Part shown: positions 25,798 to 33,255 of the stretch, piece by piece
Numbering within the stretch: the stretch's first letter is position 1
Layout of the letters: each line of letters opens with the position of its first letter
Source: Streptomyces sp. NBRC 109706
GTDB lineage: Bacteria; Actinomycetota; Actinomycetes; Streptomycetales; Streptomycetaceae
DNA length: 64,000 nucleotides
Direction: 5' to 3'
NCBI RefSeq assembly: GCF_000974485.1
Contig: NZ_BBOM01000004.1
Coordinates: forward strand, 1,054,001 to 1,118,000
Position numbers and translations under genes: made by a program
Notes under the pieces: model-generated
Database searches by the model: none
What the model was told of the DNA's origin: nothing
The model's input: only the letters and a program-made list of their open reading frames with translations

Positions 25798-25831
25798 GCG
25801 GGCCGGACTCCCTGTCAGGAGCCCGGCCCGC
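25798..25831 (+). terminator. Terminator after hupS
   Basis: Stem GCGGGCCGG/CCGGCCCGC (25798-25806 / 25823-25831) with an inner CTCC/GGAG pair, followed by a short T-run CTGTTTT. Confidence 0.8.
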
Positions 25832-25859
25832 AGCTGTTTTCCCGCGTCGGGCCACCGGT

Positions 25860-25871
25860 TAGGCTCGCCCC
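25860..25871 (+). promoter_or_regulatory. -10 element of the gene at 25872
   Basis: TAGGCT at 25860-25865 ends 6 nt before the ATG at 25872; no ribosome-binding site is present, implying a leaderless mRNA. Confidence 0.5.
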
Positions 25872-26075
25872 ATGCAGGCCACCGCTTACACCTTCGACCC
25901 GGCCACCCGCGCCGGCAGCGTGCTGCTCGACGACGGCACGCCGCTGACGTTCGACGCCGCCGCCTTCGACGCCGGCGGCCTGCGTCTGGTCCGCCCCGGG
26001 CAGCGGCTGCGGATCGAGGTGGCCGGCGAGGGGGCGGAGCGCCGCGTCACGTTTCTGACGCTCCAGACGTTCTGA
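25872..26075 (+). CDS. Small cold-shock-like (OB-fold) protein
   Basis: 67 residues: YTFDPATRAGSVLLDDGTPLTFDAAAFDAGGLRLVRPGQRLRIEVAGEGAERRVTFLTLQTF. The pattern of a GxV-DDG strand pair, a ...AFDAGGLR...LRPGQRLRIE... core and a C-terminal VTFLTLQTF resembles a cold-shock domain fold. The aromatic RNP motifs of CspA are absent, so nucleic acid binding is not certain. Codon usage is typical. It stands between hupS and the convergent cofC. Confidence 0.7.
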   Translation: MQATAYTFDPATRAGSVLLDDGTPLTFDAAAFDAGGLRLVRPGQRLRIEVAGEGAERRVTFLTLQTF

Positions 26076-26110
26076 CGCTCCGGACGTTCCGATCCGCCGG
26101 GGTTTCCGGC

Positions 26111-26776
26111 TCAGCCGGACGGGCTCAACGAGCCGGCCGCGTCGCGCAGTTCGTCCAGCCGTCGCGCGGTGCGGGGGCCGACGCCCAGCGTCAGCGCCAC
26201 CGCCAGATCGGCGCCGGTGTCCACATCCCTGCGCACACTGTCCACCCCCGCCAGCGGCAACTCCACGGCGCCCGAGGCGCGGTGGCGCGCCCGGGACGGG
26301 CCGCCGAACGCCGGGGCCAGCGCCGTCCGGCCACGGGCCGCGAGCAGCGTGGTGCCGACGCCGGCCGCGTCCGGCAGGAAACTCCGCTCGTACCCCTCGG
26401 CGGCGGCCAGCACCCTCGACAACTCCGCGGGGCGCAGCGCGGGCAGATCGGCGTTGAGCGCCGCCACCGGCCGCTCCGCGTCCCGCGCCCGCAGCAGTGC
26501 CGCGCCATGGGCCAGCGCCGCGTTCAGCCCGGCCGCCGGCTCGTCGGCGACGACCAGCGCGCCGAGGGCGCCCAGCCGCCGCGCGGCCAACGGATCATCC
26601 GTGACAACCGCCACATTCCGCACCGACCGGCAGGCCAGCGCCGCGCCGACGGTGTCCTCGGCGAAGGCCAGCGCCAGCGCCCGCCGGCCGGCGTCCCCGA
26701 CCGCGTCGGCCAGCCTGCTCTTGGCGCGCCCCAACGGTTTCAGCGGAACGACAAGAGCCCAGTCGAAGTCGCGCAT
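26111..26776 (-). CDS. cofC: 2-phospholactate/phosphoenolpyruvate guanylyltransferase (F420 biosynthesis)
   Basis: Activates a 3-carbon phospho-acid with GTP for attachment to Fo in coenzyme F420 synthesis; in actinobacteria (FbiD) the substrate is phosphoenolpyruvate. 221 residues with the nucleotidyltransferase start WALVVPLKPLGRAKSRLADAVG. VVTDDP and ALNADLPALRPAEL follow, with GVGTTLLAA and a FGGPSRARHR segment after them. ATG 26776 begins the family N terminus; a longer frame to 26851 adds an unrelated segment. GAGAAT lies 6 nt upstream of that ATG, so it too may be leaderless. No other F420 gene is in the window. Confidence 0.85.
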   Translation of the reverse strand: MRDFDWALVVPLKPLGRAKSRLADAVGDAGRRALALAFAEDTVGAALACRSVRNVAVVTDDPLAARRLGALGALVVADEPAAGLNAALAHGAALLRARDAERPVAALNADLPALRPAELSRVLAAAEGYERSFLPDAAGVGTTLLAARGRTALAPAFGGPSRARHRASGAVELPLAGVDSVRRDVDTGADLAVALTLGVGPRTARRLDELRDAAGSLSPSG

Positions 26777-26879
26777 CGGGTCATTCTCCCCCGCCCCGGC
26801 CGGACTCGGACGGCTGGCCCGGTGGCCGGTCCGCTGACGTTCTCCGCACACCCGTGCGGTGGGCGACGGCGGCGCGGAC

Positions 26880-26885
26880 TAGGGT
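26880..26885 (+). promoter_or_regulatory. Candidate -10 for plsC-gpsA operon
   Basis: TAGGGT at 26880-26885, about 120 nt upstream of the plsC start; it matches the consensus well but the -35 is unclear. Confidence 0.4.
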
Positions 26886-27005
26886 GCGCAGAGACGGTGG
26901 TGGCGCAGCGGCGAGGCGCTGGACAGTCCCCTGACCCAGGGCCACACTTGTGCGGCTGTCCGCAGCGGACCGCGCCGGAACAGTGCAAGAGGAGATGGTG
27001 TCTGA

Positions 27006-27767
27006 GTGTCTCGCCGCAGAATCGGCTTCTGGTACCGGCTGGCAGCAATTCTGGTAAAACCGCTGCTGCGGATCTTCTTCAAGCAGGACTGGCGCGGAAT
27101 GGACCGTATTCCGGCCGCCGGCGGATTCATCACCGTGGTGAATCACAACTCGTATCTCGATCCGCTCTCGTATGCGCACTTCCAGTACAACACCGGACGC
27201 GTGCCACGATTCCTCGCCAAGAACGTGCTGTTCCAGCGGGGGCTGGTGGGTCGGTTCATGCGCGGCACCCGACAGATCCCGGTCTACCGGGAGACCACCG
27301 ACGCCGCCGACGCGTTCCGGGCCGCGGTGGACGCGGTCCAGCAGGGCGAGTGCGTCGCGTTCTACCCGGAGGGCACCCTCACCCGCGATCCCGGGCTCTG
27401 GCCCATGGAGGGCAAGACGGGCGCGGCCCGCGTCGCCATGGCCACCGGGGCGCCGGTGATCCCGGTCGCGCAGTGGGGCGCCCATGAGGTGATGCCGCCC
27501 TACGCCAAGACCCGGCGGCTGCGGCTGCTGCCGCGCCGGACGTTGATCGTGGTGGCCGGCGATCCGGTGGATCTGGAGGAGTTCCACGGTCTGGAGCCGA
27601 CCGCCGAGCGGTTGCGCGAGATCACTGACAGGATCATGGACGCCATCACCGCACTGCTCGCGGAGGTCAGGCAGGAGACACCGCCCGCGGAGCGTTTCGT
27701 GTACCGCAAGACCCCGCAGGCGCGGCCGGACCAGCGGAGCACGCCCGACAAGGAGAAAGCCGAGTGA
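27006..27767 (+). CDS. plsC: 1-acyl-sn-glycerol-3-phosphate acyltransferase (PlsC family)
   Basis: Acylates lysophosphatidic acid to phosphatidic acid at the membrane. 253 residues: an amphipathic N terminus (FWYRLAAILVKPLLRIFF); the HX4D catalytic motif NHNSYLD (His47, Asp52); a glycerol-phosphate-binding FYPEGT; and VIPVAQWGAHEV. GTG start behind AAGAGGAGATG. It overlaps gpsA by 4 bp, linking supply of glycerol-3-phosphate with its acylation in one operon. Confidence 0.92.
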   Translation: MSRRRIGFWYRLAAILVKPLLRIFFKQDWRGMDRIPAAGGFITVVNHNSYLDPLSYAHFQYNTGRVPRFLAKNVLFQRGLVGRFMRGTRQIPVYRETTDAADAFRAAVDAVQQGECVAFYPEGTLTRDPGLWPMEGKTGAARVAMATGAPVIPVAQWGAHEVMPPYAKTRRLRLLPRRTLIVVAGDPVDLEEFHGLEPTAERLREITDRIMDAITALLAEVRQETPPAERFVYRKTPQARPDQRSTPDKEKAE

Positions 27768-28765
27768 CACAGGTCGCCGTCTACGGCAGCGGTTCCTGGG
27801 GGACCGCGTTCGCCGCCATCCTGGCCGACGCCGGCTGCCAGGTGACGCTCTGGGCACGCCGTGCCGAGGTCGCCGACGTCATCAACTCCGAACGGTTCAA
27901 TCCGGACTACCTGCCAGGACTGCGGCTGCCGGACGGCGTCCGGGCCACCACCGATCCGGCCGAGGCGGCGCGCGGCGCCGAGTTCGCCGCTCTCTCGGTC
28001 CCCTCGCAGACCGTCAGGGAGAACCTCGCGGACTGGGGCGCCGCGCTGCCGCCGCACGCCGTGCTGGTGTCGCTGATGAAGGGCGTGGAACTGGGCACCG
28101 CCAAGCGGATGAGCGAGGTGATCCAGGAGGTCGCCGCGGTGCCACCGGCGCGGGTCGCGGTCCTCTCCGGGCCCAATCTCGCGCCCGAGATCGCCCAACG
28201 GCAGCCCGCCGCCTCCGTGGTCGCCTGCCCGGACGAGTCGGTGGCCCGCCGGCTCCAGTCGGCCTGCCACACGCCGTACTTCCGGCCCTACACCAACACC
28301 GACGTGGTCGGCTGCGAGCTGGGCGGCGCGGTCAAGAACGTGATCGCGCTGGCCGTGGGCATCGCCGACGGGATGGGCCTGGGCGACAACACCAAGGCGT
28401 CGCTGATGACTCGGGGGCTCGCCGAGACGTCGCGGCTCGGCCTCGCGATGGGGGCCGACCCCAAGACGTTCGCCGGTCTCGCCGGCATGGGCGATCTGAT
28501 CGCCACCTGCTCGTCCCCGCTCTCCCGCAACAACACGTTCGGCAACAATCTGGGCCGCGGCATGACGGTGGCCGAGACCATCGCGGTGACCCGGCAGACC
28601 GCCGAGGGCGTCAAGTCCTGCCGTTCGGTACTGGATCTGGCACGCCGTCACGGAGTGGAGATGCCGATCACGGAGACGGTGGTGGGCATCGTGCACGAGG
28701 GCACCCCGCCGCAGGTCGCGGTCGAGGAGCTGATGTCGCGAACCGCCAAGGCCGAGCACCGCTGA
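27764..28765 (+). CDS. gpsA: NAD(P)-dependent glycerol-3-phosphate dehydrogenase
   Basis: Reduces dihydroxyacetone phosphate to sn-glycerol-3-phosphate, the backbone for phospholipids. 333 residues: Rossmann motif VAVYGSGSWGTAFA; SLMKGVE; LSGPNLAPEIA; the catalytic-lysine signature ELGGAVKNVIALAVGIADG; and GLAGMGDLIATCSSPLSRNN. The GTGA overlap with plsC indicates coupling. Confidence 0.96.
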   Translation: MTQVAVYGSGSWGTAFAAILADAGCQVTLWARRAEVADVINSERFNPDYLPGLRLPDGVRATTDPAEAARGAEFAALSVPSQTVRENLADWGAALPPHAVLVSLMKGVELGTAKRMSEVIQEVAAVPPARVAVLSGPNLAPEIAQRQPAASVVACPDESVARRLQSACHTPYFRPYTNTDVVGCELGGAVKNVIALAVGIADGMGLGDNTKASLMTRGLAETSRLGLAMGADPKTFAGLAGMGDLIATCSSPLSRNNTFGNNLGRGMTVAETIAVTRQTAEGVKSCRSVLDLARRHGVEMPITETVVGIVHEGTPPQVAVEELMSRTAKAEHR

Positions 28766-28799
28766 CGGCCGCCATCACGTTAGGTAACCTCGGAGAGTG

Positions 28800-29942
28800 A
28801 TGAGCAGCGAGTCCCCTTCCCAGCGCAGCAAGCCCCGTGTGGCCGTGGTCTTCGGTGGCCGCTCTTCCGAGCACACCATCTCGGTGGTGACGGCGGGTGC
28901 CGTGCTGCGCGCCATCGACCGTTCCCGCTACGACGTGTTGCCCATCGGCATCGCCACCGACGGCCGTTGGGCGTTGACCGCGGACGAGCCGGAGCGGATG
29001 GCGATCACCGACGGCACGTTGCCCAGCGTGGAGGGCATCGCCGAGCCGGGCATCGGCGGCGTCGTCCTGCTGGTCGACCCGTCCCGGCGCGAAGTGGTGT
29101 ACAGCGAGCCGGGTTCGGTGCCCAAGGACCTGGGCGAGGTCGATGTGGTGCTCCCGCTGCTGCACGGCCCGTTCGGCGAGGACGGCACCATCCAGGGGCT
29201 GCTGGAGATGTCCGGCGTCCCCTATGTCGGCGCCGGGGTGCTCTCCTCGGCGATCGGCATGGACAAGGACTACATGAAGCGGGTCTTCACGTCCTTCGGT
29301 CTCGCCGTCGGCCCCTACCTGGTGATCCGCCCCCGGGAGTGGCGGCGGGACGAGGCCGGCGCGCTGGCCAGGGTCGGGGAGTTCGCCGCCGAACACGGCT
29401 GGCCGGTCTTCGTGAAGCCGGCGCGGGCCGGCTCGTCCATCGGGATCTCCCGGGTCACCGGGCCCGAGGAGCTGCCGGCGGCCATCGCGGAGGCCCAGCG
29501 GCACGATCCCAAGGTGGTGATCGAGGCGCAGCTGGTCGGCCGGGAGATCGAGTGCGGCGTGCTGGAGTTCGAGGACGGGCCCCGGGCGAGCCTGCCGGCG
29601 GAGATCCCGCCGGTCTCCAGCCACGACTTCTACGATTTCGAGGCCAAGTACATCGACTCGGCCGAGGGCCTGGTGCCGGCTCCGCTGACGGAGGAGCAGA
29701 CGGAGCGGGTGCGGGCCCTGGCCGTCGAGGCGTTCGAGGCCGCGTCCTGCGAGGGGCTGGTGCGCGCCGACTTCTTCCTGCTGGAGAACGGCGAGTTCGT
29801 CATCAACGAGATCAACACCATGCCGGGGTTCACCCCGATCTCGATGTTCCCCCGGATGTGGGAGGCGTCGGGCGTGGGCTACGCCCAGCTGATCGACGAG
29901 CTGATCCAGGCCGCCCTGCGCCGGTCCAGCGGGCTGCGGTAG
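28800..29942 (+). CDS. ddl: D-alanine--D-alanine ligase
   Basis: ATP-dependent joining of two D-Ala for peptidoglycan precursor synthesis. 380 residues with the ATP-grasp fold: VVFGGRSSEHTISVVTAG at the N terminus; LHGPFGEDGTIQGLLE; KPARAGSSIGISRV; and the Mg/ATP-binding FLLENGEFVINEINTMPGFTPISMFPRM. The dipeptide-specific omega-loop region (SHDFYDFEAKYID) has the DF-YDFEAKY pattern of true D-Ala-D-Ala ligases, not D-Ala-D-Lac. ATG 28800 has better spacing to GGAG than the GTG at 28797. Confidence 0.95.
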   Translation: MSSESPSQRSKPRVAVVFGGRSSEHTISVVTAGAVLRAIDRSRYDVLPIGIATDGRWALTADEPERMAITDGTLPSVEGIAEPGIGGVVLLVDPSRREVVYSEPGSVPKDLGEVDVVLPLLHGPFGEDGTIQGLLEMSGVPYVGAGVLSSAIGMDKDYMKRVFTSFGLAVGPYLVIRPREWRRDEAGALARVGEFAAEHGWPVFVKPARAGSSIGISRVTGPEELPAAIAEAQRHDPKVVIEAQLVGREIECGVLEFEDGPRASLPAEIPPVSSHDFYDFEAKYIDSAEGLVPAPLTEEQTERVRALAVEAFEAASCEGLVRADFFLLENGEFVINEINTMPGFTPISMFPRMWEASGVGYAQLIDELIQAALRRSSGLR

Positions 29943-29957
29943 GCGGCGGGGGCGGCC

Positions 29958-30488
29958 TCAGTGGTGCGCGTGGCCGTCCCCTTCGCCGGAGTCGTCGGTG
30001 CGGTACAGCTCGTCCAACGGTATGTGCCGGTCGATCGGCGCCGCCACGTCCAGCAGCGGGTTGACCTCGGGCGCGTAGGCGTCGGGCACCGTCATCTCCA
30101 CGAAGAACTCCCGCTCCGTGGTGGTGAATCTGATGCCGTCCGCCCGCTCCTCCAACAGCCAGGACACCTCGTTGACGCCGACCACCTCGACGCCGAGCGG
30201 GTCGTAGGCGTCGCTGTCGGGGGTGAGCACGTCGGGGCGCTCCACACCGCACCGCAGCACGATCGCGGGTGAGCCCCAGGCCGCCGCGAACGGCGTCTCC
30301 TCGTCCAGGACTTGACGTTCCTCGCCGTCCACCACGGCCGGCAGTTCCCCGGCCAGCGCGCGGCAGGCGTCGGCGGCGTCGCCCGTCGGCGTCGGCAGCT
30401 CGACGGCCGGCGCCCCGTCCGCCGACGAACAGGCGGCCAGGGCCAGGACGGCGACGAGCACGGGGGCGCGGCGTACGGTGGAGGTCAC
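29958..30488 (-). CDS. DUF3515 lipoprotein
   Basis: 176 residues. The signal peptide MTSTVRRAPVLVAVLALAAC has lipobox LAAC with Cys20, followed by SSADGAPAVELP. The mature part contains DACRALAGELPAVVDGE and VLRCGVERPDVL, typical of DUF3515, and ends in a His-rich GHAHH. Expected to be anchored on the outer face of the membrane; function unknown. It is convergent with ddl with a 15-bp gap. Confidence 0.82.
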   Translation of the reverse strand: MTSTVRRAPVLVAVLALAACSSADGAPAVELPTPTGDAADACRALAGELPAVVDGEERQVLDEETPFAAAWGSPAIVLRCGVERPDVLTPDSDAYDPLGVEVVGVNEVSWLLEERADGIRFTTTEREFFVEMTVPDAYAPEVNPLLDVAAPIDRHIPLDELYRTDDSGEGDGHAHH

Positions 30489-30508
30489 GCGGCGAGCATA
30501 ACGGGGCG

Positions 30509-30742
30509 CTACAGATGAACGACGGGGCAGGTCAGGGTGCGAGTGATGCCGGGAACCCCCTGCACCTTCGCGACCACGAGGCGGCCGAGTTCGTCCACGC
30601 TCTCCGCCTCGGCCCGCGCGATGACGTCATAGGGTCCGGTGACATCCTCGGCCTGGATCACCCCGGGCAGCCCGGAGATCACATCGGCCACGGTGGACGC
30701 CCTGCCCACCTCGGTCTGGATCAGGATGTACGCCTGTACCAC
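30509..30742 (-). CDS. Stand-alone Lrp/AsnC ligand-binding (RAM) domain protein
   Basis: 77 residues: MVQAYILIQTEVGRASTVADVISGLPGVIQAEDVTGPYDVIARAEAESVDELGRLVVAKVQGVPGITRTLTCPVVHL. It is a complete ferredoxin-like RAM domain (the amino-acid-binding half of Lrp/AsnC) with no DNA-binding domain. Such proteins form oligomers and may sense amino acids or modify full-length Lrp proteins. The GTG start at 30742 follows GGAGG. It is divergent from thiL. Confidence 0.82.
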   Translation of the reverse strand: MVQAYILIQTEVGRASTVADVISGLPGVIQAEDVTGPYDVIARAEAESVDELGRLVVAKVQGVPGITRTLTCPVVHL

Positions 30743-30877
30743 GGGTCCTCCACAGCGGCTACGAGGAGTGGGGGCGCTACCGTAGCGCGTCATGACCAGC
30801 GCGGGGAGACCATGTCCCCTGTTGGTCGGGCGGATCGAGGCACCGGTCGGCGCACGAAAGAGCATGAGGAGAGCTGA

Positions 30878-31867
30878 GTGAAGGGCAGTGTGGGGGCGCT
30901 CGGGGAGTTCGGGCTGATCCGGGAGTTGACGTCCCGGATCAGCGGGACCCCGGCGGTACGGCTTGGCCCGGGGGACGACGCCGCGGTGGTCGCGGCGCCC
31001 GACCGGCGGGTGGTCGCCAGCACCGACATCCTGGTCGAGGGCAGCCACTTCCGCCGCGACTGGTCCACCGCCTACGACGTGGGCCGCAAGGCCGCGGCGC
31101 AGAACCTCGCCGACATCGCCGCCATGGGGGCCACCCCGAGCGCCGTGCTGCTCGGGCTCGTGGTTCCCGCCGAACTCCCGGCCACCTGGCCCGTCGAGCT
31201 GATGGACGGCATCCGCGACGAGTGCCAGGTCGCCGGCGCCGGAGTGGCCGGCGGGGACGTGACCCGCGGCGACAGCATCATCGTCTCCATCACCGCCCTG
31301 GGGGACCTGGCCGGCCGTGAACCCGTCACCAGGACGGGCGCCAGGCCGGGCGATCTGGTCGCGGTGACCGGCTGGTTGGGCTGGTCGGCCGCCGGGCACG
31401 CCGTGCTCTCCCGGGGCTTCCGCTCGCCGCGCGCCTTCGTCGAGGCGCACCGCAGGCCGGAGCCGCCCTACCCGGCCGGGCCCGCCGGCGCGGCCCTGGG
31501 CGCCACCGCCATGACCGATGTCAGCGACGGCCTGATCGCCGACCTCGGCCATATCGCCCAGGGCAGCAAGGTGCGGATCGACATCGAGTCCGCGGCGCTG
31601 GACATGCCGGCCCAGATGAACGACATCGGCTCGGCGGTCGGCGTCGACCCGCTGCACTGGGTCCTCACCGGCGGCGAGGACCACGCGATCGTGGCCACCT
31701 TCCCGCCGGAGACCAAGCTGCCGGCGCGCTGGCGGGTGATCGGCGAGGTGCTGCCCAGCCGGGGGCGGGGCGCGCCGCCCGGGCCCGGTGGCGCGGCGCC
31801 GCCCCGGATCACCGTGGACGGCGCGCCCTGGGAGAAGGCCGGCGGCTGGGACCACTTCGCGGGCTGA
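30878..31867 (+). CDS. thiL: Thiamine-monophosphate kinase
   Basis: Phosphorylates thiamine monophosphate to the active cofactor thiamine diphosphate. 329 residues with PurM-like ATP-binding motifs: VRLGPGDDAAVVAAP; STDILVEGSHFRRDW; AQNLADIAAMGA; GGDVTRGD; TDVSDGLIADLGHIAQ; and TGGEDHAIVATFP. The GTG start follows GAGGAGAG. thiD lies 28 bp downstream. Confidence 0.95.
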   Translation: MKGSVGALGEFGLIRELTSRISGTPAVRLGPGDDAAVVAAPDRRVVASTDILVEGSHFRRDWSTAYDVGRKAAAQNLADIAAMGATPSAVLLGLVVPAELPATWPVELMDGIRDECQVAGAGVAGGDVTRGDSIIVSITALGDLAGREPVTRTGARPGDLVAVTGWLGWSAAGHAVLSRGFRSPRAFVEAHRRPEPPYPAGPAGAALGATAMTDVSDGLIADLGHIAQGSKVRIDIESAALDMPAQMNDIGSAVGVDPLHWVLTGGEDHAIVATFPPETKLPARWRVIGEVLPSRGRGAPPGPGGAAPPRITVDGAPWEKAGGWDHFAG

Positions 31868-31881
31868 TCGACGCCGGTCAG

Positions 31882-31894
31882 TAGGCTCGTCCCC
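31882..31894 (+). promoter_or_regulatory. -10 element of thiD, leaderless start
   Basis: TAGGCT at 31882-31887 ends 7 nt before the thiD ATG, within the 28-bp thiL-thiD gap. It would allow thiD transcription independent of thiL. Confidence 0.5.
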
Positions 31895-32680
31895 ATGCAG
31901 GCACCTCCTCGTGTGCTCACCGTCGCGGGTTCCGACTCGGGCGGCGGCGCCGGTATCCAGGCCGACCTCAAGACGATGTTGGCGCTCGGCACCCACGGCA
32001 TGAGCGTGATCACCGCCGTCACCGCGCAGAACTCCGTTGGCGTGCAGGGGTTCTGGGAGCTGCCGCCGGAGGCGGTCCGGGCGCAGTTCCACAGCGTGAT
32101 GGACGATATCGGCGCGGGGGCGGTGAAGACCGGGATGCTGGCCGGCGTGGAACTCGTCGAGACCGTCGCCGAGTTGCTGCGCACCGTCGACGCCCCGGTG
32201 GTGGTCGACCCGGTGGGCGTCTCCAAGCACGGCGACGCGCTGCTGGCCCCCGAGGCGCTGGACGCGGTGCGCACCCGGCTGCTGCCCACCGCGACGGTGG
32301 TCACCCCCAACCTCGCCGAGGTCGCCCAACTCACCGGCGTCCACGTGCTGGAGGAGGCGGATCTGCCCCGGGCCGCCGAGGCGCTGCTGGCGCTCGGGCC
32401 CCGTTGGGCGCTGGTCAAGGGCGGCCATCTGCCGGGCGAGGCCGTCGATCTGCTCACCGACGGCACGGAACGGCACTGGCTGCGCGCCCCCCGACTCGAC
32501 AACCGCCATACCCATGGCACTGGTTGCACGCTGGCCTCGGCGATCGCCGCCAGGCTGGCGCACGGCGACGCGCTCCCTGAGGCGGTCGCGGCGGCCAAGG
32601 ACTATGTCACGGGCGCGATAGCCGAGGGCTTCGCGCTGGGCGCCGGCATCGGGCCCGTGCGCCACGGGCACCGGATCTGA
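31895..32680 (+). CDS. thiD: Hydroxymethylpyrimidine/phosphomethylpyrimidine kinase
   Basis: Performs both phosphorylations of the pyrimidine half of thiamine. 261 residues of the ribokinase fold: [72 protein letters not shown]; and the catalytic [13 protein letters not shown]. It works in the same pathway as the upstream thiL. Confidence 0.95.
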   Translation: MQAPPRVLTVAGSDSGGGAGIQADLKTMLALGTHGMSVITAVTAQNSVGVQGFWELPPEAVRAQFHSVMDDIGAGAVKTGMLAGVELVETVAELLRTVDAPVVVDPVGVSKHGDALLAPEALDAVRTRLLPTATVVTPNLAEVAQLTGVHVLEEADLPRAAEALLALGPRWALVKGGHLPGEAVDLLTDGTERHWLRAPRLDNRHTHGTGCTLASAIAARLAHGDALPEAVAAAKDYVTGAIAEGFALGAGIGPVRHGHRI

Positions 32681-32712
32681 GACCGCGCGGCGCCCTGGCG
32701 GGTCCACCCGCC

Positions 32713-32767
32713 GGCAACGGCGGTTCAACGGCGGGCAACGCGGTCTGCTGGCAGGCAACGGCGGTTC
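32713..32767 (+). repeat. Three short direct repeats
   Basis: GGCAACGGCGGTTC occurs at 32713-32726 and exactly again at 32754-32767, with a degenerate copy GGCAACGCGGTC at 32734-32745. The spacing is 20-21 bp. They lie in the convergent gap between thiD and rpmB. Confidence 0.6.
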
Positions 32768-32785
32768 GCGGGCCGGGAACGCGAG

Positions 32786-32815
32786 AAGCCGACCCACCCG
32801 AGGGTGAGCCGGCTT
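32786..32815. terminator. Possible bidirectional terminator between thiD and rpmB
   Basis: AAGCCG/CGGCTT outer arms and ACC/GGGT inner pairing form an imperfect hairpin in the convergent gap, 33 nt beyond the rpmB stop. Confidence 0.45.
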
Positions 32816-32848
32816 GAGCGGCCGATGGCGGCGCTGACGCGCCGTCGA

Positions 32849-33034
32849 TCAGCGCGAGACCTTACCCGCCTTGATGCACGAGGTGCAGGCGTTCAGGCGC
32901 TTCGGCGTCCCGTTGATCACGGTACGCACCCGCTGGATGTTGGGGTTCCAACGGCGGGGCGTGCGGCGGTGCGAGTGGGAGATGCTGTTGCCGAAGCCCG
33001 GCCCCTTGCCGCAGACATCGCAGTTGGCAGCCAC
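32849..33034 (-). CDS. rpmB: 50S ribosomal protein L28, zinc-binding form
   Basis: 61 residues: MAANCDVCGKGPGFGNSISHSHRRTPRRWNPN with NACTSCIKAGKV near the end. Cys5/Cys8 and Cys50/Cys53 form two CxxC pairs, so this is the zinc-containing C+ form. Streptomyces usually also carry a zinc-free C- L28 under Zur control; that copy is not in this window. It is the only ribosomal gene on the minus strand here. Confidence 0.95.
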   Translation of the reverse strand: MAANCDVCGKGPGFGNSISHSHRRTPRRWNPNIQRVRTVINGTPKRLNACTSCIKAGKVSR

Positions 33035-33255
33035 GGGTCACTCCAAAGACGGGTCAGCCCCACGCGAGGCGGGGAAGACAGAAACGTAACGGAATCCGGA
33101 ACGAGCTGTTCCGGAGAGTGCGCCCGACGCACAGACGAGGACATCAGGCAACCGGGGCAGCATACCTCGGGCTTTCCCGATGAGCGAAATCGCTCCCCCG
33201 GCGGGACCAGGGCTTAAGCTGCACCAGCCGTTCACCCTAGCCCGGGAGGTTCCAC

